Of a stretch of DNA of 64,000 bases, positions 25,295 through 33,727 are shown piece by piece. The translations under genes and the position numbers were made by a program. This stretch comes from Burkholderiaceae bacterium. GTDB taxonomy: Bacteria; Pseudomonadota; Gammaproteobacteria; Burkholderiales; Burkholderiaceae_E. Each line of letters begins with the position of its first letter. Position 1 is the stretch's first letter. The stretch lies in the NCBI GenBank assembly GCA_024235875.1, contig JACKLP010000009.1, positions 55,403 to 119,402 on the forward strand. The letters are read 5' to 3'. The notes under the pieces were generated by a model that did not search any database, was not told where the DNA came from, and was given only the letters and a program-made list of their open reading frames with translations.

Positions 25295-25349
25295 AAGGGC
25301 CCGGCATCGTCCGGGCCCTTGCTTCTTGAGGCCCGGTATCGTCCGGGCC
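25295..25349. terminator. Tandem GC-rich hairpins between tRNA-Ala and the CitE-like gene
   Basis: First hairpin AAGGGCCCGG/CCGGGCCCTT (25295-25304 with 25311-25320), loop CATCGT. Second hairpin GGCCCGG/CCGGGCC (25330-25336 with 25343-25349), loop TATCGT. The near-identical core suggests a local duplication. The first can end the tRNA transcript although the T-run after it is broken; both can act on the convergent CitE-like transcript. Confidence 0.6.
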
Positions 25350-25360
25350 GTGCCGGTCAC

Positions 25361-26221
25361 TCATCCGGCCGCCGCGACGATCCTCCGGGCGACCGTCAGG
25401 TGCGGTACGTCGATCATCGCGCCGTCGAGAAGCGCGGCCGCCTTGCGTCCATCCTCGAGTGCCTCGATGACTGCGCGGGCCCAGTCGATGTCGGCTCTTG
25501 CCGGGCGCAGGCCCTCGTGGATTCCGGCGACCTGGCTGGGGTGGATCGCGGCCTTGGCCGTGAAGCCCATTCTTGCGTGCGCGCGCATCTCGTTCACGAG
25601 GCCTGCCGGATCGGAGACACGGGTATAGGGGGTGTCGATCGGGTCTGCACCACAGGCCACGGCCGCCAGCAGCGCGGCATTGCGTGCGGCGATGGCAGGC
25701 GACAGCCAGGCGCCATCCTCGTCGCGCAGGCTTCTGAGCCCGAGCCCCGAGGCGAGGTCCTCCGCGCCCCACATCACGCCGCTCAGGCGTGGCAGGGGGC
25801 GATCGAAGCTGTGGATGCGCTGCATTGCACGCGCGGTCTCGGTGGCGATCGCGACGATCGCAGTGCTGCCCGGCGTGAGCCCGCCCGCACGTTCGAGTCG
25901 ATCGAGCATGCTCCCGAGCTCGAGGACGTCCTCGGCGCCTTCGCACTTGGGCAGCACGATCCCTGCGGCCGGCACACCGGCAAGCGCGGCTTCCAGGTCG
26001 CGCTCCAGGCCGTCGGTGCCAAGCGGACGCGACCGAACCCAGGTGGCGACGCGGGTCCCGGGATCGGGTTGCCATGCCGACACCGCCGCTCGCGCCGCCT
26101 CGCGCTGATCGGTCGGGACACTGTCTTCGAGGTCCAGGATGATCGCGTCCGCGCCGCTTGCGGCGGCCTTCGCAAAGCGTTCCGGGCGATTGCCGGGAAC
26201 GAAGAGATAACTGCGGCTCAC
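25361..26221 (-). CDS. CitE/HpcH-family lyase (citramalyl- or malyl-CoA lyase-like)
   Basis: 286 residues. The start SYLFVPGNRPERFAKAAASGADAI and ILDLEDSVP are typical of citrate-lyase-beta-like enzymes. IVLPKCEGAEDV and SGVMWGAEDLASGLG hold acidic metal-binding residues. Free-standing CitE-like proteins cleave malyl-CoA or citramalyl-CoA to acetyl-CoA plus glyoxylate or pyruvate. The start overlaps the stop of the MaoC gene by four bases, so a hydratase product probably feeds this lyase. Substrate not proven by sequence. Confidence 0.85.
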   Translation of the reverse strand: MSRSYLFVPGNRPERFAKAAASGADAIILDLEDSVPTDQREAARAAVSAWQPDPGTRVATWVRSRPLGTDGLERDLEAALAGVPAAGIVLPKCEGAEDVLELGSMLDRLERAGGLTPGSTAIVAIATETARAMQRIHSFDRPLPRLSGVMWGAEDLASGLGLRSLRDEDGAWLSPAIAARNAALLAAVACGADPIDTPYTRVSDPAGLVNEMRAHARMGFTAKAAIHPSQVAGIHEGLRPARADIDWARAVIEALEDGRKAAALLDGAMIDVPHLTVARRIVAAAG

Positions 26222-26700
26222 TGATCGGCTCCTTTCGGCGCGCCGCTGTCGAGCGGCGCGCGTTTGATCATTGCCTGACGAACGCAGATCGCCACCACTT
26301 CACCGCGCTGGTTGAGTGCCTCGTGGCGGAATTCGACAATGCCGACGTCCGGGCGAGAGCGGCTTTCTCGACTCGAGAGTACCTCGCTCCGTACCCGAAG
26401 CGTGTCGCCGTGGAAGACCGGCTTCGGGAAGCGCACGTCGGTCATGCCCAGGTTGGCGATCGTGGTACCGAGCGTGGTGTCGTTCACGGTCATGCCGATC
26501 ATGAGCCCCAGGGTGAACAGGCTGTTGACGATTCTCTGGCCGAATTCGCTCTGGCTCGAGAACTCCGCATCCAGGTGGAGCGGTTGCACGTTCATGGTCA
26601 GGGTCGAGAACAAGACGTTGTCCATCTCGGTCACGGTGCGTGTCCACGGGTGCTCGAACACCCGTCCCTGGGTGAATTCCTCGAAGTAGAGTCCTGCCAT
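26218..26700 (-). CDS. MaoC-like (R)-hydratase
   Basis: 160 residues from ATG 26700. It is a single hot-dog domain. Visible parts are FEEFTQGRVFEHPWTRTVTE, NVQPLHLDAEF (hydratase Asp/His region), RIVNSLFTLGLMIGM, PKPVFHGDTLRVRSEVL and FRHEALNQRGEVV. MaoC hydratases add water to enoyl-CoA thioesters, and such short forms hydrate mesaconyl- or itaconyl-CoA in some bacteria. Coupling to a CitE-like lyase supports a route enoyl-CoA to hydroxyacyl-CoA to cleavage products. Confidence 0.85.
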   Translation of the reverse strand: MAGLYFEEFTQGRVFEHPWTRTVTEMDNVLFSTLTMNVQPLHLDAEFSSQSEFGQRIVNSLFTLGLMIGMTVNDTTLGTTIANLGMTDVRFPKPVFHGDTLRVRSEVLSSRESRSRPDVGIVEFRHEALNQRGEVVAICVRQAMIKRAPLDSGAPKGADQ

Positions 26701-26793
26701 CGTCGATTCCGTCGCGTGTCGATCTGGTAGCTTAACAGGCACGACGAAGGCGATCGCTCCTCGTCCATCGAGCAGCTTGCGGAGACTCCAGCC

Positions 26794-27960
26794 ATGTCCA
26801 GACCCACGCGTGCAGATGCACGCGCCTACCCGTTCTTCTCTGACGAACACGTCATGTTGCGCGACACGATACGGCGATTCATTGCCGAGCGGGTGCTCCC
26901 GGTCGCCGATGACTGGGAAGAGGCGGGTTACGTACCTCGTGAGATCCTGCGGGAGATGGGCGAATTGGGCCTGCTCGGCATGAGTTTCGACCCCGCGTAT
27001 GGCGGTGGCGGGCTCGATGCACTGGCCAACGTGGTGCTTGCCGAGGAGCTCGGTCGCAGCACCTATGGCGGCTTCGCCGTGACCGTGCTGGTGCACACCG
27101 AGATGGCATCACCGCATCTGCACCACGCCGGGACGCCCGCCCAGCTCGAGCGCTGGATGCCCGAGCTCATCTCGGGACGCAAGATCAGTGCGGTTGCGAT
27201 GACCGAGGCCGATGCCGGTTCGGACCTCGCGTCGATGCGCACCCGGGCCGAGCGCAGCGCGGGCGGATGGGTGCTCAACGGCAGCAAGATGTTCATCACC
27301 AACGGTGTTCACGGCGATCTTTTCTTCGTCGCCGCCAAGACCGGTGCCGCAGGTCGCAACCATGACATGACGATGTTCGTCCTCGAGAAGGGGATGGCGG
27401 GATTCGAGATCGCGCGCCCCTTGAAGAAGCACGGATGGTGGTCGAGCGACACGGCCGAGCTGTCCTTCCAGGACTGCTTCGTGCCCCAGGACCAGCTTCT
27501 GGGGGCCGAGAACCGTGGCTTCTACGCGTTGGTGCGAAACCTCCAGAACGAGCGTCTCGTGCTGGGCGCGCAAGCGATCGGGGAAGCCTCGCGGGCGCTG
27601 GAGTTGACCCTGGAATGGGTCCGGCAGCGCAAGGCCTTCGGTGCGACCCTTTGGGACAAGCAGGCGATCCGGCAGCGGCTCGCCGCCCGGTTCGCCGAGG
27701 TCGAGGCGGCACGGGCACTGGTCTACAACACGGCCTGGCGCGTTGCCCAGGGGCAGGACGTGGTCCGGGAAGTGTCGATGATCAAGGCCCTGTGCGGCAC
27801 GCTCGTGAACCGTGTCATGTACGACTGCGTGCAATTCCACGGCGGCATGGGCTATGTGCGCGAGACCGCGATCGAGCGGATGGCCCGTGACGCGCGCATC
27901 CAGTCGATTGGCGGGGGGGCGACCGAGGTCATGCTAGACGAGGTCGCGAAGCGACTGTGA
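26794..27960 (+). CDS. Acyl-CoA dehydrogenase, long-chain/isovaleryl type
   Basis: 388 residues. The acyl-CoA dehydrogenase parts are clear: AVAMTEADAGSDLASMRT (FAD and substrate), NGSKMFITNG, RQRKAFG and QFHGGMGYVRETAIERMARDARI. At the usual C-terminal catalytic position (YEGTNE in medium-chain enzymes) this protein has IGGGATEVM with no glutamate. Instead Glu253 in NLQNERLVLG stands at the position used as base by long-chain and isovaleryl enzymes. It makes a trans-enoyl-CoA and passes electrons to ETF. It diverges from the MaoC–CitE pair and probably shares their pathway. Confidence 0.9.
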   Translation: MSRPTRADARAYPFFSDEHVMLRDTIRRFIAERVLPVADDWEEAGYVPREILREMGELGLLGMSFDPAYGGGGLDALANVVLAEELGRSTYGGFAVTVLVHTEMASPHLHHAGTPAQLERWMPELISGRKISAVAMTEADAGSDLASMRTRAERSAGGWVLNGSKMFITNGVHGDLFFVAAKTGAAGRNHDMTMFVLEKGMAGFEIARPLKKHGWWSSDTAELSFQDCFVPQDQLLGAENRGFYALVRNLQNERLVLGAQAIGEASRALELTLEWVRQRKAFGATLWDKQAIRQRLAARFAEVEAARALVYNTAWRVAQGQDVVREVSMIKALCGTLVNRVMYDCVQFHGGMGYVRETAIERMARDARIQSIGGGATEVMLDEVAKRL

Positions 27961-27985
27961 AGCGGCTTCCCCACGCCGTCAATCG

Positions 27986-28387
27986 ATGTACGGCGGGCGC
28001 GCTGTGACCAGCAATGCCTACCAATGGCTTCATGCATTGCATGTCGGTTGCGTGGTGCTGAGCCTGTCGGGCTTCGCGATGCGAGCGACGATGCGCGAGT
28101 TCGCGTCGCCGCGACTCGACGCGCGGGCCTGGCGGATCCTGCCTCATGTCATCGACACCGTCCTGCTTGCCAGCGCCGTGGCGATGGTCTGGCTGGCCTG
28201 GTGGCCCTTGCCCGCCTGGATCCTCGCCAAGATCGTGGCGCTGGTCGCCTATGTGGGCTTCGGACGCATTGCGCTGAGCCATTCGACGCGCCCGCGCGAA
28301 CGCCGACTCGCGTTGCTGGCGGCCGTGATTGCAGCGGCCTGGATCGTGTCGGCGGCACTCACCAAGTCCGCCTGCCCACCGTGCTGA
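27986..28387 (+). CDS. SirB2-like small membrane protein
   Basis: 133 residues, with about four hydrophobic segments (for example HVGCVVLSLSGFAMRA, VIDTVLLASAVAMVWLAW, ILAKIVALVAYVGFG, LALLAAVIAAAWIVSAAL). The pattern YQWLHALHVGCVVLSLSGF, then HVIDTVLLASA and ILAKIVALVAYVGFGRIAL, matches the SirB family, whose function is poorly known. The ATG start has no clear ribosome site; GTG at 28004 is an alternative. It follows the acyl-CoA dehydrogenase by 25 bp. Confidence 0.75.
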   Translation: MYGGRAVTSNAYQWLHALHVGCVVLSLSGFAMRATMREFASPRLDARAWRILPHVIDTVLLASAVAMVWLAWWPLPAWILAKIVALVAYVGFGRIALSHSTRPRERRLALLAAVIAAAWIVSAALTKSACPPC

Positions 28388-28450
28388 GCATGCGGCTTGC
28401 GCATACGTGGCGCCAATCGGCCCGCGCACTGCGCCTGGCGGGCTTTCGCG

Positions 28451-29308
28451 TCAGCGGCCGGAGGCGGGGGTCTGACCGCCCTGGACGCCGAGACGCCCAC
28501 CCGTGCCCAGACCACCTTTGACTTCCTGCGCCTTGTACTGGCGCACTGCGCGCACCAGGTTGTTGTAGGCATCGGCGAAAGCGCCGGCGATGACCTTGCC
28601 CTCGGCGGTGTTCGTGTAACCGCCCAGGCTGCCGCCGCCATGTCGCCCGAACAGCCCGCCCCATAGGCCGAAGTCGGTCGTGCTCGAGCTACCCTCGGCG
28701 GCGGCAAGCTGGACACCCGATCGGTTGTCGACGAGCGTCAGCAAGGTCGAGGCTTCCCTGAACTTCAGGCTGCCGGCAAGCGAGCCGAGCACGCCGAGCG
28801 AGCCACTGAAGCGGCTCAGGGCTCCCCCGATCCCGCCGGCGTCCTTCTGGGTGAACGTGATGCTGGGCGACATGCTGTAGTCGGCGGCCACCATCTGGCC
28901 CTTGCCGAATCGACTGCTCTGGCGCAACTCGCCCGAGCGCTCGAGCGCCCGTTCCTGCTGCATCTGGTGCATCGCACGCCCGCGCTCGACAATGACGAAG
29001 CAGTTCGATTGCTGAACCATCAGGCGAACCAGCGGGACGGTGGAGCCGAGCTGGTAACTGCGCAACTGGGCATACCAGGGCTGTGACTGATTTTCGATCA
29101 CGGCCAGCGTGCCGAGGGACTCGTTGCAGCGCTCGAGTTGCCCGTTGTTGCCTTGGGCATTGGCGCCGCCTGCCGAGCCGGTGACCGGCGTCTTGGCCGA
29201 TGCGGTGCCCATCTGCACGGGCATCGACCCGAGGCATCCGCTCAGGGCCACGGTCGCGGGCAGCGTGATCAGGCAGGCACGGGAGAATCGTTGGATCGAA
29301 TTCGACAT
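28451..29308 (-). CDS. CsgG/HfaB-like outer-membrane lipoprotein
   Basis: 285 residues from ATG 29308 with GGAG upstream. Signal peptide with lipobox LSGC at about 22-25. The mature part has YQLGSTVPLVRLMVQQSNCFVIVERGRAM, SPSITFTQKDAG and a Gly-rich tail. The VIVERG and ADYSMSPSITFTQ segments recall the CsgG family, lipoproteins that form curli-type secretion pores or related assemblies. No curlin genes are nearby, and the family assignment is by motif only. It converges with the SirB2-like gene and diverges from the MFS gene. Confidence 0.65.
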   Translation of the reverse strand: MSNSIQRFSRACLITLPATVALSGCLGSMPVQMGTASAKTPVTGSAGGANAQGNNGQLERCNESLGTLAVIENQSQPWYAQLRSYQLGSTVPLVRLMVQQSNCFVIVERGRAMHQMQQERALERSGELRQSSRFGKGQMVAADYSMSPSITFTQKDAGGIGGALSRFSGSLGVLGSLAGSLKFREASTLLTLVDNRSGVQLAAAEGSSSTTDFGLWGGLFGRHGGGSLGGYTNTAEGKVIAGAFADAYNNLVRAVRQYKAQEVKGGLGTGGRLGVQGGQTPASGR

Positions 29309-29416
29309 GTCGGGCTCCGGCGCGATGCCGCAGTTGCGGCTTCCAGCCATGAAGATAGCCGAATTGACGGATGAGCGCATTGCGCTCGATCTGGTCGAGC
29401 CCAGGCGTTGGCCACG

Positions 29417-29422
29417 TAGAAT
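29417..29422 (+). promoter_or_regulatory. Likely -10 element of the MFS gene
   Basis: TAGAAT ends 23 bp before the ATG at 29446, giving a leader of about 17 nt. No convincing -35. Confidence 0.4.
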
Positions 29423-29445
29423 GCTGTCGCCTCGCGAATGCCGAC

Positions 29446-30684
29446 ATGAACGCCCCGCCTCCCGATCGACTGCTCACCGAATCCGACCCGCACCCGGCGA
29501 GGGCGGCATCGGTCGTCGGGGGGCCGCTGGTGATGATGGCGGGCATCATTGCCGCGATGCATGTCGGCAAGTTGCCGACCGCCTTGACGGCGATCCGCGA
29601 CACCCTCGGCATGTCGCTGGTACAGGCGAGTTTCCTGGTGGCGCTGTTCGCGCTGGCCTCGGCCGTGGCGGGCGTGCTGGGCGGCGGGCTCGCCGACCGG
29701 TTCGGGCATCGGCACTCGATGATCGCCGGACAGGTCCTGCTCGCCGCGGGCAGCATCGGCGGCGCGTTCTCGCAGGGGGCGGGCGCCATGCTCGCCTCGC
29801 GTTCCCTGGAAAGCCTGGGCTTCATGCTCGCGGTGCTGCCCGGCCCGGCCATGCTGGCACGTGTCCTGGCGCCGGCAGTGACTGCGCGCTGGATGGGCGC
29901 CTGGGGCGCGTACATGCCAACGGGCTTCAGCCTCGCGCTGCTGCTCTCGCCCTTGGTGGTTTCGATGCTGGGCTGGCGCAGCGTCTGGATCGGCATGGGC
30001 GTCGTGTCGCTGGCCTGGGCGGTGGTCATTCACCGACTGTTGCCTTTCGACCGCCTCGACGGCGTCGCGGCGGCCGCGGGCGGATTGCGTACCTCGCTAG
30101 GCGCTGTCGTCTCTCGACGAGGCCCTTGGCTGCTGGCGCTGGCATTCGGCTTCTATGCGGCGCAGTACACGAGCATCTTCGCCTTTCTTCCGACCATGTA
30201 CGAGGAAGCGGGTATCGGCGCGGCGGCCATCGGCGCTCTGACTGCGCTGGCTGCCGGGATCAATCTATTCGGAAATGTCGGTGCCGGTCTTCTTGCCCAC
30301 CGAGGCGTGCCGGCGCGCGGGGTGATCGTCGCGACTTCGGCTGCGATGGCGTTGCTCGCCTACGTGGCGTTCGGTTCGGGGGCCGGCTTCGCGTGGCGCT
30401 ACGGCGCGGTGACCGCCTTGTCGCTGATTGCGGGTCTGATTCCCGGGACCCTGTTCGGCCTGGCCCCACGCCTGGCGCCGACGCCGTCGGCTGCGGCCGG
30501 AACCGTTGGACTGATGCAGCAGGGCTCGGGGCTCGGTCAACTGCTGATGCCCCCGGTCGTGGCCTGGCTTGCAGCCAGTACCGGTGGGTGGGACCACACC
30601 TGGTGGGCGACCGGTGCGTTCGCGTCGATCGTGGCCTACGCCGGCTGGGCGCTTGCGCGCTGCCCGGGCTACGGACGCCGCTGA
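29446..30684 (+). CDS. Major facilitator superfamily transporter
   Basis: 412 residues from ATG 29446, with about 12 hydrophobic helices. The MFS loop motif GLADRFGHRHSM lies between helices 2 and 3, and GPAMLARVLAP and GLIPGTLFGLAPRLAP are also present. It probably acts in the inner membrane as a proton-coupled carrier of the CynX/NimT or YbjJ-like kind. The substrate is unknown and its neighbours give no clue. The stop is 22 bp from the end of ccmH on the other strand. Confidence 0.85.
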   Translation: MNAPPPDRLLTESDPHPARAASVVGGPLVMMAGIIAAMHVGKLPTALTAIRDTLGMSLVQASFLVALFALASAVAGVLGGGLADRFGHRHSMIAGQVLLAAGSIGGAFSQGAGAMLASRSLESLGFMLAVLPGPAMLARVLAPAVTARWMGAWGAYMPTGFSLALLLSPLVVSMLGWRSVWIGMGVVSLAWAVVIHRLLPFDRLDGVAAAAGGLRTSLGAVVSRRGPWLLALAFGFYAAQYTSIFAFLPTMYEEAGIGAAAIGALTALAAGINLFGNVGAGLLAHRGVPARGVIVATSAAMALLAYVAFGSGAGFAWRYGAVTALSLIAGLIPGTLFGLAPRLAPTPSAAAGTVGLMQQGSGLGQLLMPPVVAWLAASTGGWDHTWWATGAFASIVAYAGWALARCPGYGRR

Positions 30685-30706
30685 GACGGTATCGACGGCG
30701 GCGTGG

Positions 30707-31150
30707 TCAGTCGAGCATGCGGCGTGCGCGTGCGCGCGCGTCCTCTGCCGGTGCCGGGCCTGTTTCGGATTCGACGCCGGTCGCCGATTCCGCGCGATCG
30801 ATGCCGCGGCGCTGCCGGCGCTGGACCAGCCACCAGCCGGCCGCACCGGCCGCCAGCAAGGCGAAAGGGCCGATCCACAAGGGCCAGGTCGTGTCCTTCA
30901 GGGGCGGGCGATAGAGGACGAAGTCGCCGTAGCGCGTGACCAGGAAAGCCTTGATCTCGTCGTCGCTGCGACCTTTGGCGATCAGGCCTTGCACTTCGCG
31001 CCTGAGATCCCCGGCGAGATCCGCATTCGAGTCGGCAAGCGTCTGGTTCTGGCAAACGAGGCAACGCAGTTCGCTGGCCAGGCGTTCGAAGCGTGCCTTG
31101 CCGGCCGCGTCGAGTTCGACCTGGGACGTACTCGGGTTGGCGTCCGACAT
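30707..31150 (-). CDS. ccmH: Cytochrome c maturation protein CcmH (no visible signal peptide)
   Basis: 147 residues from ATG 31150, overlapping the ccmG stop (TGATG). The thiol motif LRCLVCQNQ (Cys30 and Cys33) with the following IADSN-like TLADSNADLAGDLR and the YGDFVLYRPP segment identify CcmH, which reduces apocytochrome cysteines with CcmG and CcmF. One membrane helix follows at about 89-109. Family members normally begin with a cleaved signal peptide; this one starts MSDANPSTSQVELD and I find no in-frame upstream start. Either the signal is truly absent or the start region is damaged. Confidence 0.9.
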   Translation of the reverse strand: MSDANPSTSQVELDAAGKARFERLASELRCLVCQNQTLADSNADLAGDLRREVQGLIAKGRSDDEIKAFLVTRYGDFVLYRPPLKDTTWPLWIGPFALLAAGAAGWWLVQRRQRRGIDRAESATGVESETGPAPAEDARARARRMLD

Positions 31151-31689
31151 CACTGGGCCTCGCGTCGGAGCCGATCCACCAGCGGGATCAGCTGGTTCTT
31201 CACGATCTCTGCAGTGAATGGGCCCGTTTGCTTGTGGCGGATCCGGCCCTGCTGGTCGATCACGAAGGTCTCGGGGGCGCCATAGACGCCGTAGTCGATG
31301 GCTACCTTGCCCGCGGCGTCGCTGACGACCACCGCATACGGATTGCCAAGCCGCTCGAGCCAGCGTCGGGAGGCCTCGGGCCGATCCTTCCAGGCCAGGC
31401 CGACGATGGGCACGAACCGGCGCGCCGCGAGCTGGTTGAACAGCGGATGCTCGAGTTCACAAGCCGCGCACCAAGAGCCCCAGACATTGAGCAGCCAGAC
31501 TTTTCCTCGCAGTGCCTCGGGTCCCCAGGTCGTCGTGGCATCGTCGAGCCGAGGCAGCGAGAAGGCCGGCGCCGGCTTGTCGATCAGCGGCGACGGGATC
31601 AACCGGGGGTCGTTCGACAAGCCCTTGTACAGGAACGCCGCGATCAGCACGAACACGGCCAAAGGCAGCAGAAATCTGAGCGAACGCAT
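31150..31689 (-). CDS. ccmG: Thiol:disulfide interchange protein CcmG/DsbE
   Basis: 179 residues from ATG 31689. An N-terminal membrane anchor (FLLPLAVFVLIAAFLYKGL) is followed by a thioredoxin fold. The active site WGSWCAACELEHP has Cys74 and Cys77, and GVYGAPETFVID carries the cis-proline. It keeps apocytochrome c or CcmH reduced in the periplasm. It lies 14 bp after ccmF and overlaps ccmH by one base. Confidence 0.95.
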   Translation of the reverse strand: MRSLRFLLPLAVFVLIAAFLYKGLSNDPRLIPSPLIDKPAPAFSLPRLDDATTTWGPEALRGKVWLLNVWGSWCAACELEHPLFNQLAARRFVPIVGLAWKDRPEASRRWLERLGNPYAVVVSDAAGKVAIDYGVYGAPETFVIDQQGRIRHKQTGPFTAEIVKNQLIPLVDRLRREAQ

Positions 31690-31703
31690 GGTGGCAGGTT
31701 CCG

Positions 31704-33722
31704 TCAGGGCGTCTCGATCGCGGCGTTGTCGACCCGGGCACGGCGGGCCTCGCGCATCCGGCGATAGCGTCGATCGGCGACGGCCAGGAAGCCGCCCAAG
31801 GCCATCATCACACAACCGATCCAGATCCAATTGACGAATGGCTTGATGTGCAGGCGCACGGCCCAGGCCCCGTTGCCGACCGGTTCCCCCATCGAGACAT
31901 AGATGTCACGCGTCAGCCCGCGGTCGATGGCCGCTTCGGTCATCGGCTGGCGATTGGCACGATAGACGCGCTTCTCGGGCTCCAGCACCACGGCCTCGGC
32001 GCCGGGATTCGAGTCGCGTCGCAAGACGAAGCGGGCGCGCGTGGCATCGTAGTTGGGGCCGGGGACCTCGCCCAGCGACTCGAAGCGAAGCCGATAGTCC
32101 CCGAGCACGACCGTGTCGCCCGCCTTGAGGCGTTGCTCCGTGTTGACTTCGTAGCCATTGACCAGGGTGACGCCCAGCACGAACGCCGCGATTCCCAGGT
32201 GGGCCAGGTGCATGCCCCAGACCGAAGCGGGGTGCATCGCGGCGCGCCGACCGATCGCACCGGGCACGAGCCGACCGTCCGGGCCGCGAAGCATGTCGAG
32301 GACGCCAAGGATCACGCTGGCGGCGATCCAGATCGAAAACGCCAGGCCGAGGCTGATCAGCGGCCGCACGGCCGCTCCGGCTCCGCGCAGCGACAGCAGT
32401 GCCGGGATCGCGAGCCCACTGGCGACCGCGACGGCCAGGGCCCAGCGTAGCCGGACGGCGAGATCGGGCACGCTGGCGCGACGCCAGCGGGCGAACGGTC
32501 CGACGCCGACCAGGAACAGCGCCGGCGCCATCAACGGATAAAAGACCGCGTCGAAGTAGGGGGGACCGACCGAGATCTTGCCGAGCGCCAGGGTATCGAG
32601 GACGAGCGGGTACAAGGTGCCCAGCAGCACCGCCGCCATGGCAACGACCAGAAGCACGTTGTTGGCGAGCAGCATCGATTCGCGAGAGATCGGCTCGAAC
32701 GCCGTCGAGCTCGATATCGTGGGCGCACGCCACGCGAACAGCGTCAGCGAGCCGCCGATGACGATGGCGAGGAAGCCGAGAATGAAGATGCCGCGCGCTG
32801 GATCGGTCGCGAACGCATGCACCGAGGTCAGGACCCCCGATCGCACCAGGAAGGTCCCCATCAGGCTGAGGCTGAAAGCCAGGATCGCCAGTAGCACGGT
32901 CCAACTGCGGAACGCGCCACGCTTCTCGGTCACGGCCAGCGAGTGGATCAGCGCCGTCGCCACCAGCCAGGGCATGAACGAGGCGTTCTCGACCGGATCC
33001 CAGAACCACCAGCCGCCCCAGCCAAGCTCGTAGTACGACCAGAAGGATCCGAGCGCGATGCCCAGGGTGAGGAAACACCACGCGATCGTTGTCCAGGGAC
33101 GGGCCCAGCGGGCCCACGCCGAATCGAAGCGCCCGCCGATCAGGCCGGCCAGCGCGAAGGCAAAGGCGACGGACAGCCCGACATAGCCCATGTAGAGCAT
33201 CGGCGGGTGGAAGATCATGCCCGGGTCCTGCAGCAGCGGATTCAGGTCGCGACCGTCCGCTGGCGACGGCACCAGGCGCTCGAACGGATTCGAGGTGAAG
33301 AGCAGGAACAAGAGGAAGCCCGCGGCGACCAGCCCCATGATCGCCAGGATCCGAACCCGAAGGACCTGCGCGAGACTCCTGGAGAACGCCGCGACGGCGG
33401 CCGTCCAGCCGACCAGCATCAGGGTCCACAGCAGCATCGAGCCCTCGTGCGAGCCCCAGGACGCCGCAATGCGAAGCGACAGCGGCAGCGCGCTGTTCGA
33501 GTGCCTGGCCACGAGCGCCACGCTGAAATCGTGCCCCACGAACGCATCGACCAGGCACGCGAATGCGAACGCCACGAGTCCGAAGACCGCCCACGCCGCC
33601 CGTGGCGCGAGCGCCATCAGCCGCGTGTCGCCGCGATGGGCGCCGATCAGGGGAACGATGCCCAGCAACAGCGCCAAGGCCAGTGCCAGCGAGAGCGCGA
33701 AATGTCCGACTTCGACGATCAT
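31704..33722 (-). CDS. ccmF: Cytochrome c-type biogenesis protein CcmF
   Basis: 672 residues with about 15 membrane helices. The tryptophan-rich WWFWDPVEN motif at 238-246 and FHPPMLYMGY handle heme at the periplasmic face. With CcmH and CcmI, CcmF forms the lyase that attaches heme to CXXCH motifs. Start MIVEVGHFALSLALALAL is typical. It follows ccmE by 5 bp and precedes ccmG by 14 bp. Confidence 0.97.
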   Translation of the reverse strand: MIVEVGHFALSLALALALLLGIVPLIGAHRGDTRLMALAPRAAWAVFGLVAFAFACLVDAFVGHDFSVALVARHSNSALPLSLRIAASWGSHEGSMLLWTLMLVGWTAAVAAFSRSLAQVLRVRILAIMGLVAAGFLLFLLFTSNPFERLVPSPADGRDLNPLLQDPGMIFHPPMLYMGYVGLSVAFAFALAGLIGGRFDSAWARWARPWTTIAWCFLTLGIALGSFWSYYELGWGGWWFWDPVENASFMPWLVATALIHSLAVTEKRGAFRSWTVLLAILAFSLSLMGTFLVRSGVLTSVHAFATDPARGIFILGFLAIVIGGSLTLFAWRAPTISSSTAFEPISRESMLLANNVLLVVAMAAVLLGTLYPLVLDTLALGKISVGPPYFDAVFYPLMAPALFLVGVGPFARWRRASVPDLAVRLRWALAVAVASGLAIPALLSLRGAGAAVRPLISLGLAFSIWIAASVILGVLDMLRGPDGRLVPGAIGRRAAMHPASVWGMHLAHLGIAAFVLGVTLVNGYEVNTEQRLKAGDTVVLGDYRLRFESLGEVPGPNYDATRARFVLRRDSNPGAEAVVLEPEKRVYRANRQPMTEAAIDRGLTRDIYVSMGEPVGNGAWAVRLHIKPFVNWIWIGCVMMALGGFLAVADRRYRRMREARRARVDNAAIETP

Positions 33723-33727
33723 GGTGC

